From positions 1-64,000 of the forward strand of contig DATBRV010000078.1 of the NCBI GenBank assembly GCA_036560145.1: DNA of 64,000 nt, written 5' to 3'. The position numbers and the translations under genes were made by a program. Below the pieces are notes generated by a model that saw only the letters and a program-made list of their open reading frames with translations, had not been told where the DNA came from and made no database searches. This DNA comes from DATBRV01 sp036560145 (GTDB taxonomy: Bacteria > Myxococcota_A > UBA9160 > SMWR01). Shown here piece by piece: positions 33,330 through 42,581 of the stretch (position 1 is its first letter; every line of letters begins with the position of its first letter).

Positions 33330-35180
33330 TTAGCGCAGGAAGTGCGGCAGAACGCCGAGCGCCCAGACGCGCGACCAGTGGACGCTGCCGCCCCGGAAGC
33401 CGCGCACCACGCGCCGCGCCTCGTCGGCGCGGATCCCCGGCAGCTCGGGGATCTCGTCGAGCAGCCCCCCCTCGCGCAGCCAGGCCTCGAAGGGGAGTAC
33501 GAAGCCGCGTTTTCGGCGGTTCCAGAGCTGCTCCGGAATCGGCGGCCTCACGGCTTCCCGCAGCCCGCGCTTGGCGGGGCCCTCGCATCGCATCCCCGCG
33601 GGGATTCTGGTCACCGCCCGAAGCAGGTCGCGGTCGACGAGCGGAGTCCGGATCTCGAGCGAATGGCGCATCCCGGTGGCGTCGGTGTCGCGAAGCAGCT
33701 GCACCTGCAGGTAGCGGCGCATCTCGAGCGCCGAGATCCGCTCTTCCGGCGGGAGATCCTCGAGCCGCAGCCGTTCGCGGAGCTCCTGCCGGGGGTCGAG
33801 GCAGGCGGCGTCCCGAAGCATCTCGGGCTCGAGCAGACGCCCGGCCTCCGCGGGGCTGAAGAGCCCGCGCAGCGCCCAGTATGCCCCCTCGTCGTCGCCG
33901 GCAAATTCCGCGGCCCGCGCGAGCTTCGTGAGCCGCGAATTCGAGAGGCTCGGCAGGCCCCGCGCGGCCGCGCCCAGGAGCGCCGTTCCGCCGGGCAGGG
34001 CGCGGATCCGATCGTGGTTGCGCCGCATGCTCGGGACGCGCTGGAAGGTGGCGTAGCCGCCGAAGAGCTCGTCGCCCCCCACCCCGGAGACGGCGACCTT
34101 GAGCCCCGTCTTGGCGGCGGCCTCGGAGACGAAATAGGTGTTGATCCCGTCGACCGAGGGCAGGTCGAGCGAGCGGATCGCGTCGCCGATGCTCTTGCGC
34201 ATCGCTTCGACGCGGATCGGCACCTCGTGGTGATCGGTGCCGTAACGCTGCGCCGCCAGGCGTGCGAGCCCGGACTCGTCGAGCGCGGGGTCGTCGAAGG
34301 CCAGCGTCACGGTCCGGATCGGCCCGGCGCGCAGCTCGGCCATCAGGCCGACCAGCGCCGAGGAGTCGACGCCGCCCGAGAGGAAGGCGCCGACCGGAAC
34401 GTCGGCGACCAGGTGGTGCCGAACGGAGTCGAGGAGCGCCGTGCGCAGCGCCTCGGCCGCCTCCGCGGGCGCCATCGGCTGGGCGCGCCCGAACTCGTCC
34501 TCGAGACGGAAGTAGGCGGTCGGCGCCTCGACCGCACCCTCGCGCACGCGCAGCCAGCTCCCGGCCGGCAACGCGCGAATGCGTCGGTAGAGCGTACGGG
34601 GCGGTGCGATCGAACCCCAGAGCAGATAGCCCGCGAGCCCGTCGGGGTCGATCCCGCCGTCGTCCGCGACCGCGCGCAGCGCCTGCGCCTCGGAGGCGAA
34701 CAGCAGCCGCCGACCGTCGTCGAGGAGGTAGCAGGGCTTGATCCCGAGCGGATCGCGCGCGATCAGCGTCTCGCGCCGCTCCGCGTCGTGGAGCGCGAAG
34801 GCGAACATCCCGCGCAGGCGATCGAGCAGGCCCAGGCCCCACTCGCGCCAGCCGTGCAGCAGGACCTCGGTGTCGCTCTGGGACCGGAATTCGCAGCCGC
34901 GCGCCTCGAGCTCCGCGCGCAGCTGGCGGAAGTTGTAGATCTCGCCGTTGAAGACGACCCGCAACCGCCCGTCCGGCGTCGACATCGGCTGGCTGCCGAG
35001 CGGCGAAAGGTCGACGATGGCCAGCCGCCGGTGGCCGAGTCCGATCCGTCCATCGGGCGCGATCCAGATTCCTTCGCCGTCCGGGCCGCGGTGGCGCTGC
35101 GCGTCGCGCAGGCGCAAGAGCTCGGCCTCGCCGACCGGCGGAGCGTCACCGTAGATCACCACTCCCGCGATGCCGCACAT
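33330..35180 (-). CDS. AsnB-type glutamine amidotransferase, copy 2
   Basis: 616 residues from the MCGIAG start at 35180; an upstream ATG at 35231 would bury the catalytic Cys2 and is rejected. Glutaminase motifs RHRGPDGEGIW, GHRRLAIVDLS, VFNGEIYNF and SQSDTEVLL; synthetase motifs FLSGGVDSSALV, VSGVGGDELFGGY and RKRGFVLPFEAWL. Full length. Divergent from the glycosyltransferase gene at 35222 with only 41 bases between, including a 15-base inverted repeat. Likely amidates a carboxyl on the polymer or a precursor. Clearly different in sequence from copies 1, 3 and 4. Confidence 0.93.
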   Translation of the reverse strand: MCGIAGVVIYGDAPPVGEAELLRLRDAQRHRGPDGEGIWIAPDGRIGLGHRRLAIVDLSPLGSQPMSTPDGRLRVVFNGEIYNFRQLRAELEARGCEFRSQSDTEVLLHGWREWGLGLLDRLRGMFAFALHDAERRETLIARDPLGIKPCYLLDDGRRLLFASEAQALRAVADDGGIDPDGLAGYLLWGSIAPPRTLYRRIRALPAGSWLRVREGAVEAPTAYFRLEDEFGRAQPMAPAEAAEALRTALLDSVRHHLVADVPVGAFLSGGVDSSALVGLMAELRAGPIRTVTLAFDDPALDESGLARLAAQRYGTDHHEVPIRVEAMRKSIGDAIRSLDLPSVDGINTYFVSEAAAKTGLKVAVSGVGGDELFGGYATFQRVPSMRRNHDRIRALPGGTALLGAAARGLPSLSNSRLTKLARAAEFAGDDEGAYWALRGLFSPAEAGRLLEPEMLRDAACLDPRQELRERLRLEDLPPEERISALEMRRYLQVQLLRDTDATGMRHSLEIRTPLVDRDLLRAVTRIPAGMRCEGPAKRGLREAVRPPIPEQLWNRRKRGFVLPFEAWLREGGLLDEIPELPGIRADEARRVVRGFRGGSVHWSRVWALGVLPHFLR

Positions 35181-35194
35181 GAGGCGAAGGTAGC

Positions 35195-35209
35195 CCGCGC
35201 GTCGCGCGG
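35195..35209. repeat. 15-base inverted repeat between divergent genes
   Basis: CCGCGCG-T-CGCGCGG, perfect arms of seven bases around one T. It fills much of the 41-base space between divergent copy-2 amidotransferase and a GT4 gene, and TATCCT (-10-like) follows at 35210. Could be an operator or a chance GC-rich palindrome; low certainty. Confidence 0.3.
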
Positions 35210-35221
35210 TATCCTCGCCCC

Positions 35222-36394
35222 GTGGATGCACGCCCGCGCTCGCTCCTGCTGGGCCTCACCGGCCTGCGTATCGAAGGCGGGATCGCGGGCGTGAGCCGCT
35301 GCATGGCCCGCGCGCTCGACGAGGCGATCCGGGCGGGCCAGGTCGAGCGCGCCGACCGCGTGCTGCTGCTCGAGGATCCGCGCGATCCCCACCCGCCGCC
35401 GCTTCGGGGAGACCAGCGCCTCGCGCACGGGAGCCAGCTGCGCTTCGCGCTCCAGCTGTGGCTGGAGCGCACCCGGCGCCGAAACGACCTGCTGCTCTTC
35501 GATCTCGTCGGCCTCGCGCGCGCCATCCAGGTCCCCGCACCGCGGCGCTCGCCGCATGCCATCTTCATCCACGGCATGGACCTCGAGGGCGCTCGCACGG
35601 GCGCGCGCGCCGCCGCCCTGCGCGGCGCCTGGCGGATTCTCACCAACTCGCGCAGCACCGCCGCACGGGTCGAGGCGGTCTTTCCCGAGCTCGCCGGGCG
35701 CATCCGCCCCGTGCTCCTGTGCATCGACCCGGAGCGCGTCGCGCTCTGGGAGCGCGAGAGCGCGGCGCCGCCTCCCCGGCGCGAGCCCGCGGCAATGATC
35801 GTCGCCCGCATGTGGTCGAGCGAGCGCGGCAAGGGTCACGATCAGCTCCTGGAGGCCTGGCCGTCGGTGCTGCGCCGCGTGCCGCAGGCCACGCTCTGGA
35901 TGGTCGGCGACGGGGACGACCGGGCGAGGCTCGCCGCCAAGGCGCAGCAGGCCGGCATCGCCGGCGCGGTCCGTTTCTTCGGGCGCGTCGCCGACCGCGA
36001 GCTCGGCTCGCTGTACCGGCGCGCCAGCCTGTTCGCCATGCCGAGCCGACAGGAGGGCTTCGGCCTGGTGTACGCCGAGGCTCTCTGGCACGGCCTGCCC
36101 TGCCTGGGCTCGACGGCCGATGCGGCGGCCGAGCTGATCGAGCCGGGCCAGACCGGAGCGCTCGTCCCCTACGGCGACGTGCCGGCCCTCGCAGACTCGC
36201 TCGCGGAACTGCTGGGCGACCCCGGCCGCCTCGAGCGGATGGGCGAAGCCGGCGCGCGAGCGGCGCGCGAGCGCTTCGGCTACACCCGCTTCCGCGACGA
36301 TCTGCTCGCCGCGCTCGGGCTCGCGCCGCTCGGAGCGGAATCCGCGTTTCGCTCGATCAAGCAGCCAGTAGCTGCTGCCGGGGTGGCGGAGTGA
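35222..36394 (+). CDS. Glycosyltransferase family 4
   Basis: 390 residues from a GTG start at 35222. N-terminal glycine loop GLRIEGGIAGVSRCMA, then the donor-binding half with MIVARMWSSERGKGHDQLLEA, LWMVGDGDDRARLAAKA and SRQEGFGLVYAEALWHGLPCL (EX7E motif region). Typical soluble retaining glycosyltransferase that adds one sugar during repeat-unit assembly; donor and acceptor not predictable. Its last 38 bases overlap the 3' end of the convergent polymerase gene, which is unusual and may reflect rearrangement. Only 41 bases separate it from the divergent amidotransferase. Confidence 0.92.
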   Translation: MDARPRSLLLGLTGLRIEGGIAGVSRCMARALDEAIRAGQVERADRVLLLEDPRDPHPPPLRGDQRLAHGSQLRFALQLWLERTRRRNDLLLFDLVGLARAIQVPAPRRSPHAIFIHGMDLEGARTGARAAALRGAWRILTNSRSTAARVEAVFPELAGRIRPVLLCIDPERVALWERESAAPPPRREPAAMIVARMWSSERGKGHDQLLEAWPSVLRRVPQATLWMVGDGDDRARLAAKAQQAGIAGAVRFFGRVADRELGSLYRRASLFAMPSRQEGFGLVYAEALWHGLPCLGSTADAAAELIEPGQTGALVPYGDVPALADSLAELLGDPGRLERMGEAGARAARERFGYTRFRDDLLAALGLAPLGAESAFRSIKQPVAAAGVAE

Positions 36395-37841
36395 AGGAGC
36401 ACACGACGAGGTGGATGAGCACGATCGGCGCGACGTTGAAGACGACGGAGTTGGTCGCGCCGAGCAGGCCGCCGTCGATGCCGGTGCATAGGCCCACGAT
36501 CGTGACCACCCCGGCGAACATGCAGGGGATCGACGAGTTCGCGCCGAGCAGGGATTCCTGGAGGAAGCGGAACCAGATGCCGAGGATGAACATCCCGACC
36601 GCGACGCCTGGCCAGCCGAAGTTGTAGTAGAACTCGCCGATCCAGGTGGCGCCCGTCGAGGATTGGATGTCCGGCCCCGGGCCGAATTTGTCGGTCACCC
36701 ACTGCCCCGTCTCGAACCTCGGCTTGCCTGGCCAGATCAGGCGTGGGATGAAGGACAGCGGGATGTGGGCGATGGTCCAGCCGCCCTGGAAGGGCACCCG
36801 GGTGCCCGCATCACGAACGATGATGCTCAGGATGCCGAGTCCGTTGAGGCGCTCGCTGGTGCCCTCGAGCCCGATCTCCATGTGCTCCGTGGTGGTGGTG
36901 GCGGCGTTGAAGCCCTGGATGATCTGGATGAATCTCCCCGGGTTGGCGAGCACCTCGACCGCGGAGAGCTTGCGGGTCCACGCGTACCCCCGGTAGAGCT
37001 CGGAGATCGGGTAGAAGATCGCCATCAAGACGACGAATCCCACCACCCACCAGGCTCGCAGACGGCGCGTGACCACGATGTGGACCACCACGATCATCAC
37101 CAGCGGCCGCAGGACGGCGCTCTTGGTGCCGGTGAAGAATCCGAAGATGATGGTCGGCGGCATCAGCGCCAACAGGAACAGGAGCGCGCCTCGCGATCGT
37201 TGCCGGATGTAGCTGAGCACGAGCAAGGCGATGCCGAACTCCGTGAAGTAGAGGACCGCGCCCAGCGCGCCCGACCCGGCGCGCTCGGGAATCAATCCCA
37301 TGTCGGCGCCGACGCGCACGGCCCAACCCATCGGGATGATCACCAGCGCGACGACGAGGCAGGTTTCGGCCGACCATTCGCGCCGCATCTGCGGAATCGA
37401 GCGGGCCACCACTCCTCCGACGGGAAGCACGTAGCCGGCCAGCAGCGCCACGTAGCCGACCGTCGCCGCGATCACGCCCCAGACCACCCAATGGGGCGTG
37501 AGCGGGATCGGATTGCCGAGGTGGATGGGCGAATAACCGGCGTTGCCCAGATAGAAGACGAAGACCGGAATCACGAAGATCACCAGGTACGCGAAGGAGA
37601 AGATCGAGAGCAGCAGGGCGCGCTGCTCGATCGGACGCAACCGATCCACGGCGACGAAGGAGAGGATCACGATCGCGAGGATCAGCGTGACCCCGAGCAG
37701 CACGATCCGGTCGCCACGCAGTCCCAAGGCGACGGCGATGCCGAAGGCCGCGAAGGCGACGAGCGGCAGCGCGAACAATCGGAGCAGCGCCCCGATGGCC
37801 ATGGGGGTCTCCGGAGCCCGCGTGGTGGCGATTTCGCTCAC
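36357..37841 (-). CDS. Wzy-like polysaccharide polymerase (integral membrane)
   Basis: 494 residues with about twelve predicted membrane helices (for example LPLVAFAAFGIAVALGL, SLFSFAYLVIFVIPVFVFYL, VVGFVVLMAIFYPIS). A long periplasmic loop lies between about 300 and 400 (YAWTRKLSAVEVLANPGRFIQ...FIPRLIWPGKPRF). The WIGEFYYNFGWPGVAVGMFILG segment is common in O-antigen polymerase family members. Polymerases of this class join lipid-linked repeat units at the periplasmic face; the call rests on topology and this motif because Wzy sequences diverge. No ligase (WaaL) or second polymerase was seen in the window. Confidence 0.82.
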   Translation of the reverse strand: MSEIATTRAPETPMAIGALLRLFALPLVAFAAFGIAVALGLRGDRIVLLGVTLILAIVILSFVAVDRLRPIEQRALLLSIFSFAYLVIFVIPVFVFYLGNAGYSPIHLGNPIPLTPHWVVWGVIAATVGYVALLAGYVLPVGGVVARSIPQMRREWSAETCLVVALVIIPMGWAVRVGADMGLIPERAGSGALGAVLYFTEFGIALLVLSYIRQRSRGALLFLLALMPPTIIFGFFTGTKSAVLRPLVMIVVVHIVVTRRLRAWWVVGFVVLMAIFYPISELYRGYAWTRKLSAVEVLANPGRFIQIIQGFNAATTTTEHMEIGLEGTSERLNGLGILSIIVRDAGTRVPFQGGWTIAHIPLSFIPRLIWPGKPRFETGQWVTDKFGPGPDIQSSTGATWIGEFYYNFGWPGVAVGMFILGIWFRFLQESLLGANSSIPCMFAGVVTIVGLCTGIDGGLLGATNSVVFNVAPIVLIHLVVCSFTPPPRQQLLAA

Positions 37842-37980
37842 GCTGTTGGATCCCCCGTGGGGCCCCCGATGGCCACTTCAAGGACGGTATCGACCGAAGG
37901 CTAGCGTTCCTTTCGCCGACCGTGCGGCGCGCCTGGGGGCCGGGTCAGGCGGACGGGCGCGCGCATCCGCCCGCATCTCG

Positions 37981-38009
37981 TATGATAGGGTGAGCGATTC
38001 CCATCGCTC
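37981..38009 (+). promoter_or_regulatory. -10-like element and hairpin upstream of an FkbM gene
   Basis: TATGAT (37981-37986), five of six bases of a sigma-70 -10 hexamer, with no recognisable -35. It is followed by GAGCGAT-TCCC-ATCGCTC (37992-38009), a perfect 7-bp hairpin. It ends 19 bases before the ATG at 38029. It could act on the leader of the transcript or bind a regulator; prediction only. Confidence 0.35.
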
Positions 38010-38028
38010 CCGGTTCAATGAGGCCCGC

Positions 38029-38862
38029 ATGAGTCGGCTGGCGATCGGAAACGGCCTGCGGACGCTCGTCGGTCAGATGCGCGGCGTGCATCGCATGGCG
38101 GGCGGAGCGGTGACGGCTCGCTACACCATCGAGGTGCTTCGCAAGCTCCCCGCCGTCGTGCGCGCGCGCACGCTCCTGCCCGCGGACGAAGCGATGCGGG
38201 CGAAGCGCTGGAAGCTGCGCGCCGGCTCGCACACGCTCGAGCTCGAGGGCCGGCATTGGAGCGGGGCGCGCGAGATCTACGGTCGCCTCGTCTACCGGCC
38301 TTCCCGCGAGTTCGCGATCCAGCCCGGAGAACGCGTGGTGGACCTCGGCGCCAACGTCGGCCTCTTCACGGCCTTCGCCGCCGTGCAGGGCGCCACGGTC
38401 CTGAGCATCGAGGCGCAGAGCGGCTTCGTCCCCGAGATCGAGCGCAACCTCGCCAGCAACGGCCTCCGCGATCGCGCCACCATCGTGGTGGCGTTGGTCG
38501 GCGCCGGCAAGGGCATCTTCGCCAGTCCCGACGACGTTCTCTCGGGCTCCCACGGGGAGCAGCTGCCCCCGATCGTCGGGCTCGACGTCCTGCTCGATCG
38601 GCACGGTTTCGATCGCGTGGACTTCCTCAAGGTCGACATCGAGGGCTCGGAGTTCGCGCTCTTCCAGGGGGAGATCCCCTGGCTCGATCGGGTGCGGCGG
38701 ATCGCGATGGAGGTGCACCCCCAACACGGCGAGGTCCGCGCCCTGGCCCGGCTCCTGCGTGCGCGAGGCTTCAGCGTCCGCACCACCGATGAGCAGGGAG
38801 TCGAGACCGATCGACTCACCGAACGGGGCGGCTACCTCTACGCGCTGCGCGAAGCGCGCTGA
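38029..38862 (+). CDS. FkbM-family methyltransferase 1
   Basis: 277 residues from the ATG at 38029, with GAGG five bases upstream; an in-frame GTG at 37990 lies within the hairpin region and is less likely. The SAM-binding motif is VVDLGANVGLFTAFAA, then VLSIEAQSGFVPEIERNL, and FLKVDIEGSEFALFQGE, the defining FkbM block with the IEGSE acidic segment. These enzymes O-methylate sugars or lipids. It is divergent from the polymerase and convergent with the next glycosyltransferase gene (12-base gap). Substrate unknown. Confidence 0.9.
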   Translation: MSRLAIGNGLRTLVGQMRGVHRMAGGAVTARYTIEVLRKLPAVVRARTLLPADEAMRAKRWKLRAGSHTLELEGRHWSGAREIYGRLVYRPSREFAIQPGERVVDLGANVGLFTAFAAVQGATVLSIEAQSGFVPEIERNLASNGLRDRATIVVALVGAGKGIFASPDDVLSGSHGEQLPPIVGLDVLLDRHGFDRVDFLKVDIEGSEFALFQGEIPWLDRVRRIAMEVHPQHGEVRALARLLRARGFSVRTTDEQGVETDRLTERGGYLYALREAR

Positions 38863-38874
38863 CGATCCGGACCT

Positions 38875-40104
38875 TCAGGATCGCCGCTTTCGTTGGGCGA
38901 ACTCCACGGCCGACAAGAAGCCGTCCGCGGCGGCGACATTCGACTGCGTCGCGCCCTGCAGGCTGGCCTGCTGACCCATCCGGCGTCGCAGGGGCTCGTC
39001 CGCGAGCAGAAGACCGATCGTCGTCGCGAGCGCCGCGACGTCTCCCGTCGGAACCACGAAGCCCGAGACGCCGTGCCGGAGCACGCTGTCTTCGCCGTGA
39101 CAGCCGCACGCGTCGCTCACGATCGCGGGCACGCCGAGGCACTGCGCCTCCGCGACCACCATCCCGTACGGCTCGAACGACGACGGCAGGACGAGGACGT
39201 CCGCCAACGAGAGGGCGAGCGGGATCTCGCTCTGATTGACGAAGCCCGTCACGCGGACCCGTTCGCCGCCGCTCGCGAGGATCGCCTCGCGCAGCTCGCC
39301 GTCGCCGACGAAGACCGCGACGACGTCCTCTCGACCGATGGCCAGGGCGGCCCGGACCAGATCGAGCGGCCGCTTCCAGGGCACCAGCTTGCCGCAGAAC
39401 ATCGCGATGCGGGCTCGAGGAGGGATCCGCCATCGCTGCCGCAATTCCTCCCGTCCCGCCGGTCCGGCCCGGGCCACCACCGCCCGGAAGCGGTCCACGT
39501 CGACCGCGTAGGGGCAGATGAAGATCGATTCCGGCGCGGCGCCGTAGTGCTCGAGGTAGGCTCGCGTCTGCCCCCCGGCGGCCAGGAAGGCCGTGGCGCT
39601 CCGCACGAAGGTCGTGAGCATTCCGCGCTTGAGCAGCCGCCTCCCGAACGTCTTCGCCTGGGCGGATTGCAGCGTCGTGTCGGCAAAGCAGATCACGGGA
39701 ATGCCCAGCCGCTTGCAGGCCGCGACGATCAGCCAGTTGTTGGCATGCGCGTAGCCGGCGATGAAGACCGCATCCCAGCCTCTGCGGAGCGCCGCCAGGA
39801 TCCCCCGGTTGAGCCCCCACGCCCCGTAGTCGAGCGGATCGCGCGTCGGCCATCGGCGGGGCAGGAATTCGTGCTCGTGGCCGGCCAGCACGTCGGTGTC
39901 CCACGCGAAGGCGACCCCGAATCCGGGATCCACCGCCGGCACGACGCCGTGCTTCGAGAAGTAGAAGACACCCAGCTCGACGCCAGGCCGCCTGGCGAGC
40001 TCTTGCCACAGCGGAGTCCGGTACTGGATCGGATGCGATACGAACGCTGCGATTCGCAAGCAAACCCCGGCTGCATCGTCGCGCCGCGTGGGGAGCGGGA
40101 GCAT
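38875..40104 (-). CDS. Glycosyltransferase family 4
   Basis: 409 residues. LRIAAFVSHPIQYRTPLWQEL is the first beta strand and loop of the fold; if the fold starts there, a TTG at 40059 is an alternative to the ATG at 40104. The donor-binding half has MFCGKLVPWKRPLDLVRAAL, VFVGDGELREAILA and SSFEPYGMVVAEAQCLGVPAIV (EX7E region). The acceptor side has HPIQYRTPLW, a pattern of the sugar-transferase groups acting on polysaccharide intermediates. It is convergent with FkbM 1 and divergent from FkbM 2. Confidence 0.9.
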   Translation of the reverse strand: MLPLPTRRDDAAGVCLRIAAFVSHPIQYRTPLWQELARRPGVELGVFYFSKHGVVPAVDPGFGVAFAWDTDVLAGHEHEFLPRRWPTRDPLDYGAWGLNRGILAALRRGWDAVFIAGYAHANNWLIVAACKRLGIPVICFADTTLQSAQAKTFGRRLLKRGMLTTFVRSATAFLAAGGQTRAYLEHYGAAPESIFICPYAVDVDRFRAVVARAGPAGREELRQRWRIPPRARIAMFCGKLVPWKRPLDLVRAALAIGREDVVAVFVGDGELREAILASGGERVRVTGFVNQSEIPLALSLADVLVLPSSFEPYGMVVAEAQCLGVPAIVSDACGCHGEDSVLRHGVSGFVVPTGDVAALATTIGLLLADEPLRRRMGQQASLQGATQSNVAAADGFLSAVEFAQRKRRS

Positions 40105-40201
40105 GGCGTCGATCGAGACGCGGCGCTAGGCCGACGTCGACGCAGGCTTCGGCTGAATGCTCCGTTGCCGTGTCTGGGCGGCTTCAGTATCAACGCCGTC
40201 C

Positions 40202-41008
40202 ATGTCATTGCGGCATTCCATCGCTCGGGGCTTGAACGGAGTCGTCAGGCAACTGACGCCGTGGTTGCGCGGACGCCACCGCCTGACGCATTTCGCGACT
40301 CCCTGGCTCGCGACGAAACAGCCGCTTCGAGTCACTTCGTTCGGTCTTCGATTCGAGCTCGACCTGGGCGAGTACGTCGAGGAGCAGATCTTCTGGGAGG
40401 ACTACGAGCGGAACATCTTGACGTGGTGGCCGGACGAAATGGGCCCGGGCCGTGTGTTCCTCGACGTCGGCGCCAACGTCGGGCTCTACAGCCTCGCAGC
40501 GGCTGCCCGAGGTGCGACGGTGGTCGCCTTCGAGCCGAATCCCCGCACGCGCGCCCGCCTCCACGCCAACATCCGCCTGAATGCCCTCGAGGATCGCATC
40601 ACGGTGCGCCCGGAAGCGTTGATCGACTCGGTCGGGACGGCGACGCTCTTCGCCGACGTGCACGAAGGCCAGAAGGACGCCAACGCGGGGGTCGCGTCGC
40701 TGTCGAGCAAGAACGCCGCCGGGCGATCCATCGAAGTGAAGACGTCGACGCTCGACGCGATCGTCGAAGAGCTGGGCCTGGCCCGGGTCGACTGGATCAA
40801 GATGGACATCCAGGGGGCCGAGTACCAGGCGCTGAAAGGCGGAAGCCGGACGCTCGCGGGCAAGCCGAAGCTCCTGCTCGAGCTCGAGCCCGAGATCGCG
40901 AGAAACATGGGATGGACCGTGGAAGAGCTCCAGCACTTCCTTCGCGAGCGCGGCTATTCGATGCGCGCGCTCGATTCCCTCAACGTCGTGGCCGAACCGA
41001 GCCCCTGA
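40202..41008 (+). CDS. FkbM-family methyltransferase 2
   Basis: 268 residues from the ATG at 40202; an in-frame ATG at 40157 would add 15 residues of low complexity, and neither has a good ribosome site. SAM motif VFLDVGANVGLYSLAAAA, then VVAFEPNPRTRARLHAN, and WIKMDIQGAEYQALKG (here Asp-Ile-Gln-Gly-Ala-Glu in place of the usual IEG-E). Full length for the family. It overlaps no neighbour; the GMC oxidoreductase is convergent, 23 bases away. Likely methylates a sugar hydroxyl of the polymer. Confidence 0.9.
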   Translation: MSLRHSIARGLNGVVRQLTPWLRGRHRLTHFATPWLATKQPLRVTSFGLRFELDLGEYVEEQIFWEDYERNILTWWPDEMGPGRVFLDVGANVGLYSLAAAARGATVVAFEPNPRTRARLHANIRLNALEDRITVRPEALIDSVGTATLFADVHEGQKDANAGVASLSSKNAAGRSIEVKTSTLDAIVEELGLARVDWIKMDIQGAEYQALKGGSRTLAGKPKLLLELEPEIARNMGWTVEELQHFLRERGYSMRALDSLNVVAEPSP

Positions 41009-41031
41009 GCTGCGGATCCGTCGTCCGGATC

Positions 41032-42579
41032 TCACCCAGGCGAAGACGGCTTCGCCGCGACGCGCTCGGCCAGCTCGGCGGCGAGGCAGAGCATGCTGAA
41101 CGTCGGATTCGCGGTGCCCGCCGAGGGGAAGACGGCCGTGCTGGCGACGGAGAGATTGGCCGCGCCGTGCACCCGCGACTCCGGGTCGACGACGGCCCCC
41201 GCATCGGTTCCCATCCGGCAGGTGCCCACCGGATGGTAGACGTCGTGGGGCTTGAGCGACGAGGCGTCGCCCAGCGCGGCGGCGAGGCGCGGCAGCGCCG
41301 GCGCGCCCCCCCAGGCGGCCAGGAAGCGCGCGGCCATCCACTGGATGGCCTCCTCGTCCGCGCGGCTCACGCTCCACTGCACGCTGGCCCGCGGGCGCCC
41401 CGCGGCGTCTCGCGAGTCGGAGAGCGCGATCCGGTTGCCGGGATTTCGCGCCTGCTCGATGTCGAGTTGGAGGTGCGCGGGCCTGCCGCGCGGGACGTGC
41501 AGCCTGCGCCGCACGAAGCGCTCCCATCCGAGCGCGCCGATCCCAGCCGCGCCGCGCACGGCCTCCGCGAGGGTGACGCGGGGCATGGCCCGCCCCTGGA
41601 CCCCCTGGAGAACCTTGCGGGCCAACGCGAAGCCGGCGTTCTCGGTGTCGAAGATGAAGTGGAAGAATCCGCGCGGCGAGCCGGGCGGAGCCCCTCGTTC
41701 GACGAAGCGGAACGAACGCATCCGCCCGCTCCGAAAGCGCGGAGCGAAGGTCTCCGCGCAGCGCCCGAGGTCCTCGGGTAGAACGTCCGCGACGCGGCAG
41801 GAGAGATGGTCGGCGAGGCCGCGCCCGAGCTCGGAGCCCGCGCGGAATTCCCTGCCGAGGCTGCGCTCGATCTCGAGCAGCACGCGGGTGGATTCGATGG
41901 CTCCGGCGGCGAGAACGTACTCGCGCGCTTGCACGGAGAGGGTCTTCTCGCCCGCCCGCGCCGTGACGGAGCGGATCCGGGCAGCGCCGCCCGCCTCCGT
42001 CGCGATCTCCCAGCCGCACGCGGGCGCGTTCAAGTACACGTCGAAGGTCCCTCGCTCCGCCAGGAAGGCCAGGTTCCTCCTGCGGAACGGCAGCCAGTCG
42101 CCCGTCACGATTTCCAGCCCGCGCCCGCGCAGCGCGGCGACGGCGGCCGGGGGAATGCACTCCGCGGCGTGAAACCAGCGGCACGTCGGAGTGAGCCCCA
42201 GCGTGGCGCAGACGGCGCCGGCGCGGCGCTCGACGATGGCGACCAGGTGCCGCCAGAAGTCGAATCCGGCCTCTTGCGCGCGGAAGTCGAACTCCGAGTG
42301 GGGAACGATCTGCCCGCCCCACAGCGCCGTGGTTCCTCCCAGGCCGAAGGCCCTGCCCTCGCGCGTCGCGCGGTAGACACCGCCTTCCACGACGGCCTCG
42401 GCGCCCAGCTTCTGTTCGCCCGCGCTGATGCTGCCGCCCGCTTCGAGAACGGCGACCGCGACGCCCTGCTGCGCGAGCGTCGCCGCCAGCAGGAGCCCGG
42501 CCGCGCCCGCCCCCACGATGGCGACGTCGCAGGTCGTCGAGTGGGCGTCAGCGAGGCAGCGCAGGTCGAGGATCGCCAT
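41032..42579 (-). CDS. GMC-type FAD-dependent oxidoreductase
   Basis: 515 residues, ATG at 42579 two bases after the preceding gene. The dinucleotide motif VAIVGAGAAGLLLAATLAQQG, then FGLGGTTALWGGQIV, EYVLAAGAIESTRVLL, and the active-site His segment HDVYHPVGTCRMGTDAG near the C-terminus, followed by STAVFPSAGTANPTFS. These show a complete GMC enzyme that oxidises alcohol or sugar hydroxyls. No signal peptide. It forms a likely operon with the aldo/keto reductase and two FkbM genes upstream, so a sugar or lipid intermediate is a likely substrate. Confidence 0.9.
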   Translation of the reverse strand: MAILDLRCLADAHSTTCDVAIVGAGAAGLLLAATLAQQGVAVAVLEAGGSISAGEQKLGAEAVVEGGVYRATREGRAFGLGGTTALWGGQIVPHSEFDFRAQEAGFDFWRHLVAIVERRAGAVCATLGLTPTCRWFHAAECIPPAAVAALRGRGLEIVTGDWLPFRRRNLAFLAERGTFDVYLNAPACGWEIATEAGGAARIRSVTARAGEKTLSVQAREYVLAAGAIESTRVLLEIERSLGREFRAGSELGRGLADHLSCRVADVLPEDLGRCAETFAPRFRSGRMRSFRFVERGAPPGSPRGFFHFIFDTENAGFALARKVLQGVQGRAMPRVTLAEAVRGAAGIGALGWERFVRRRLHVPRGRPAHLQLDIEQARNPGNRIALSDSRDAAGRPRASVQWSVSRADEEAIQWMAARFLAAWGGAPALPRLAAALGDASSLKPHDVYHPVGTCRMGTDAGAVVDPESRVHGAANLSVASTAVFPSAGTANPTFSMLCLAAELAERVAAKPSSPG

Positions 42580-42581
42580 CC

